Origin: DASWIP01 sp036397635
GTDB lineage: Bacteria > Actinomycetota > AC-67
DNA length: 16,616 bases
Reading direction: 5' to 3'
NCBI GenBank assembly: GCA_036397635.1
Contig: DASWIP010000050.1
Coordinates: forward strand, 1 to 16,616
The position numbers and the translations under genes were made by a program. Shown piece after piece: positions 14,430 through 16,616 of this stretch. The notes below the pieces were generated by a model, which saw only the letters and a program-made list of their open reading frames with translations, was not told the origin of the DNA and searched no databases. Every line of letters begins with the position of its first letter. Positions within the stretch are counted from its first letter, which is position 1.

Positions 14430-16385
14430 ATGGCCAAACGACTCTTACTTCTCGTCCTTGCGCTCGGTCTGGCCGGCGTGTCTGCCGGCCCCGCAGGCGC
14501 GCGCGCCGGCGTCGATGATCTGAGGATCGTCGACCACCCCGTCCCTCCGGCCTCGGTGCCGGGCGACGCCGACGCAGACCAGATCTTGGTGCGATTCAAC
14601 CGGACGAGCAGCGCGATCGCGCGCGCGGCGGCCCGCGCGCGCGCCGGCGTCGAAGCCGTGCGGCCGCTGTCCGTGCCGGGGTGGGAGGTCGTCGCCCCGC
14701 GCGGGGGCGAGAGCCTCGACGAGGCTATCGCCCGTCTAGCGCGCGACCCGGATGTCGCTGAGGTGGTGCCCGACCTACGCGTGCACCCGACGACGACACC
14801 GAACGACCCGCACTTCGACAAGCAGTGGGCGCTGCACAACGTCGGTCAGACCTACTGCGCTGCCCAGACGTGTGGCAGCAACCTCAGCGGCACGGGGGAC
14901 GCCGACGTCGACGCCCCGGGCGCCTGGGACACCACGACCGGAAGCTCATCGGTTGTTGTGGCCATCGTCGATACCGGCGTCGCCTACGACCATCAGGACC
15001 TCGCGCTGAACATGTGGAACAACCCGAACGAGATCCCCGGCAACGGGATCGACGACGACGGCAACGGGTACGTGGACGACGTCCGAGGTTGGGACTGGTT
15101 CGGCGACGAAAACGACCCCTATGATGACGAAGCGCTGGATCAGGACGGCGTGCCTCACGGCACACACGTCGCAGGTATCGTGGCTGCCAAGGGTGACAAT
15201 AGCTATGGTGTAACCGGGGTCGGCTGGACGACCAAGATAATGCCGCTCCGCGTGCTCGGCCCGAACGGCGGCTCGATCTCAGACATCCTCGCGGGCATGA
15301 GTTACGCGATCGCTGAGGGGGCCCAGGTCGTCAACATGAGCCTCGGTGCGACCGGACGGAATCGGAGTGAGCGGGATTCGCTGAACAACCTCTTCAGCAG
15401 CGTGATGAACGGCGCACCCGACACCTTGTTCGTCGCTGCGGCGGGCAATTCTGCGAGCAACAACGAAGTCGACCCGCTGTACCCATGTGCGGCTACCAGC
15501 AGCAATCTGATCTGTGTCGCTGCGACGGACGCCGACGACGCCCTCGCGAGTTTCTCGAGTTACGGCTCAACCTCGGTCGATCTCGGGGCGCCGGGCGAGA
15601 TGATCCTCAGCACGGGCGCGCCCGGATGGTTGATGTACATGAGCGGCACCTCGATGGCGACGCCGATGGTGGCGGGCGCAGCTGCAGTTCTGCTCGCGGT
15701 CGATCCGGACGCCACCGTGGCCGAGCTGCGCGCCGCGCTGCTCGCGGGTGGGGACCCGCTGTCCTCCCTCGCCAACAAGACGGTGAGCGGTGTGCGTCTG
15801 AACCTGAACACGGCGATCATCACCCTGCTCTACACGCCGATCTTCGCCGACGTGGCACCCTCACATCCGCATTACACAAACATCCAAACCATCTATCCCA
15901 GCATCACGAGCGGGTGCGCCACCGATCCGTTGCGTTACTGTCCGAGCTCCAGCGTGACCCGCGGGCAGATGGCAGTTTTCCTGATCAGGGCGATGGGGCT
16001 CGAGGGCGACCTTGGGCCTTATCAGGGCCTGTTCGGAGATGTCCCCCAGACCCATCCGTTCGTCAGACACATCGAGCGCCTGTACACCGAGGGCATCACG
16101 AGCGGGTGCTCGACCGAACCCCGCCGGTACTGCCCCGGCTCGAGCGTGACCCGAGGGCAGATGGCCGTGTTCCTGATCCGGGGGATGGATCACGCCCACG
16201 ATCTCGCGCTGTTCCAGGGGGTCTTCACCGACGTGCTCGCGTCCAACAGCATGGCGTCGTACATCGAGCACCTCTACGAGCACGATGTCACCGCCGGATG
16301 CGGGGGCGGGAAGTACTGCCCTGCGAGCTCGGTCACTCGCGCGCAGATGGCGACGTTCCTGGTTCGAGCCTTCGGGCTGAGCTAG
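14430..16385 (+). CDS. Secreted subtilisin-like serine protease (S8) with C-terminal SLH-like repeats
   Basis: The protein has 651 residues. In order it shows a signal peptide (MAKRLLLLVLALGLAG, cleavage near residue 25), an inhibitor-I9-like propeptide (about 45-115, QILVRFNR to EVVPDLRVH), the subtilase domain (about 125-460), and three S-layer-homology-like repeats (about 472-651). The catalytic residues are Asp181 (VAIVDTGVAY), His243 (HGTHVAGI) and Ser408 (SGTSMATPMVAG), with oxyanion Asn340 (AAAGNS), so it should be active. An Asp/Asn-rich stretch before His243 (GIDDDGNGYVDD) may bind calcium. The enzyme is exported, processed and probably held at the cell surface by the repeats, where it digests proteins. 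The ATG has only a weak AGG upstream. It stands alone between mdh and trpS and is probably transcribed by itself. Confidence 0.93.
   Translation: MAKRLLLLVLALGLAGVSAGPAGARAGVDDLRIVDHPVPPASVPGDADADQILVRFNRTSSAIARAAARARAGVEAVRPLSVPGWEVVAPRGGESLDEAIARLARDPDVAEVVPDLRVHPTTTPNDPHFDKQWALHNVGQTYCAAQTCGSNLSGTGDADVDAPGAWDTTTGSSSVVVAIVDTGVAYDHQDLALNMWNNPNEIPGNGIDDDGNGYVDDVRGWDWFGDENDPYDDEALDQDGVPHGTHVAGIVAAKGDNSYGVTGVGWTTKIMPLRVLGPNGGSISDILAGMSYAIAEGAQVVNMSLGATGRNRSERDSLNNLFSSVMNGAPDTLFVAAAGNSASNNEVDPLYPCAATSSNLICVAATDADDALASFSSYGSTSVDLGAPGEMILSTGAPGWLMYMSGTSMATPMVAGAAAVLLAVDPDATVAELRAALLAGGDPLSSLANKTVSGVRLNLNTAIITLLYTPIFADVAPSHPHYTNIQTIYPSITSGCATDPLRYCPSSSVTRGQMAVFLIRAMGLEGDLGPYQGLFGDVPQTHPFVRHIERLYTEGITSGCSTEPRRYCPGSSVTRGQMAVFLIRGMDHAHDLALFQGVFTDVLASNSMASYIEHLYEHDVTAGCGGGKYCPASSVTRAQMATFLVRAFGLS
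15843..16385 (+). repeat. Three tandem SLH-like repeats with conserved cysteine pairs
   Basis: Within the protease, three units start at about residues 472 (FADV), 535 (FGDV) and 599 (FTDV). Each runs through an aromatic helix, a SGC/AGC turn, a YCP, and ends in SSVTRxQMAxFLxRA/GM. The F-x-D-V start and the T-R-x-Q/E end are SLH features. The GC...YCP pair in every unit suggests one disulfide per repeat, which is not part of the classical SLH domain. Confidence 0.85.
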
Positions 16386-16448
16386 GAATCCCCCCACCGA
16401 GCCGCCGCCGGTTGGTATCGTGCCTGCCATCGGCGAGAAGGAGGATCG

Positions 16449-16616
16449 GTGGCTCGGGTTCTGTCGGGGATCAAGCCCTCTGGCGAGCTGACGCTCGGCA
16501 ACTACATCGGCGCGCTGCGATACTTCGTTGCCGATCAGGACGTGCACGACTGCTTCTTCCCGGTCGTGGACCTCCATGCGATCACCGTCCAGCAGGATCC
16601 CGGCGAGCTACAGCGC
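16449..16616 (+). CDS. trpS: Tryptophanyl-tRNA synthetase, N-terminal part
   Basis: Only the first 56 codons are present; the gene runs off the right edge. From a GTG at 16449 the protein reads ARVLSGIKPSGELTLGNYIGAL, which is the class-I TrpRS N-terminus with the HIGH-like motif TLGNY, followed by FFPVVDLHAIT, also typical. It charges tRNA-Trp in the cytoplasm. AAGGAGG ends five bases before the GTG and fixes this non-ATG start. Only 63 bases separate it from the protease stop; I saw no clear terminator there, so either a short promoter lies in that gap or read-through occurs. Identification is firm despite the short length. Confidence 0.95.
   Translation, partial: MARVLSGIKPSGELTLGNYIGALRYFVADQDVHDCFFPVVDLHAITVQQDPGELQR

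Noticed and set aside
1..16616. CRISPR arrays, tRNA genes, insertion sequences, prophage genes
   Set aside because: No regularly spaced repeats, cloverleaf-like segments, transposase or integrase motifs or terminal inverted repeats were seen on either strand.

Overview
The window reads as chromosomal DNA of a high-GC Gram-positive bacterium, most likely an uncultured lineage of Actinomycetota. The evidence is the strong G/C bias at third codon positions, AGGAGG-type ribosome sites, GTG starts, many ATGA/GTGA/TGATG gene overlaps, two proteins ending in an LPATG sorting signal, and a secreted subtilase with S-layer-type repeats. No tRNA, rRNA, CRISPR array, insertion sequence or origin was seen, and apart from the divergent and convergent junctions the sequence is almost all coding.

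Region 1 (1-10565) looks like one catabolic or lipid-handling locus. On the minus strand a TetR regulator is followed without a gap by livH and livM permease genes, the latter running off the left edge. Divergent from it, across 150 bases holding nested inverted repeats, is a tightly coupled eight-gene plus-strand array: substrate-binding lipoprotein, LPATG-anchored lipase/PhaZ7-like hydrolase 1, acyl-CoA synthetase, ketoacyl-synthase-III-like protein with Ser in place of the catalytic Cys, soluble alpha/beta hydrolase, extended SDR resembling short-chain threonine dehydrogenase, LPATG hydrolase 2, and a small secreted six-cysteine protein. I infer that surface enzymes split an extracellular ester or polyester, the ABC transporter imports the acids, and the cytoplasmic enzymes activate and convert them, under TetR control. 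The four cytoplasmic enzymes also match the fold classes of OleC-OleA-OleB-OleD, although key residues argue against a standard Ole pathway.

Region 2 (10488-14293) is central metabolism: a minus-strand pair of citrate synthase and a two-CBS-domain protein, divergent from plus-strand isocitrate and malate dehydrogenases. The two groups share a 176-base promoter region with a recognisable -35/-10 pair for icd-mdh.

Region 3 (14430-16616) holds a secreted subtilisin-like protease with propeptide and three Cys-containing SLH-like repeats, then the start of tryptophanyl-tRNA synthetase, cut by the right edge.

The main point of interest is region 1: paired LPATG-anchored depolymerase-like hydrolases in one operon with an ABC uptake system and an unusual Ser-type KAS III protein.
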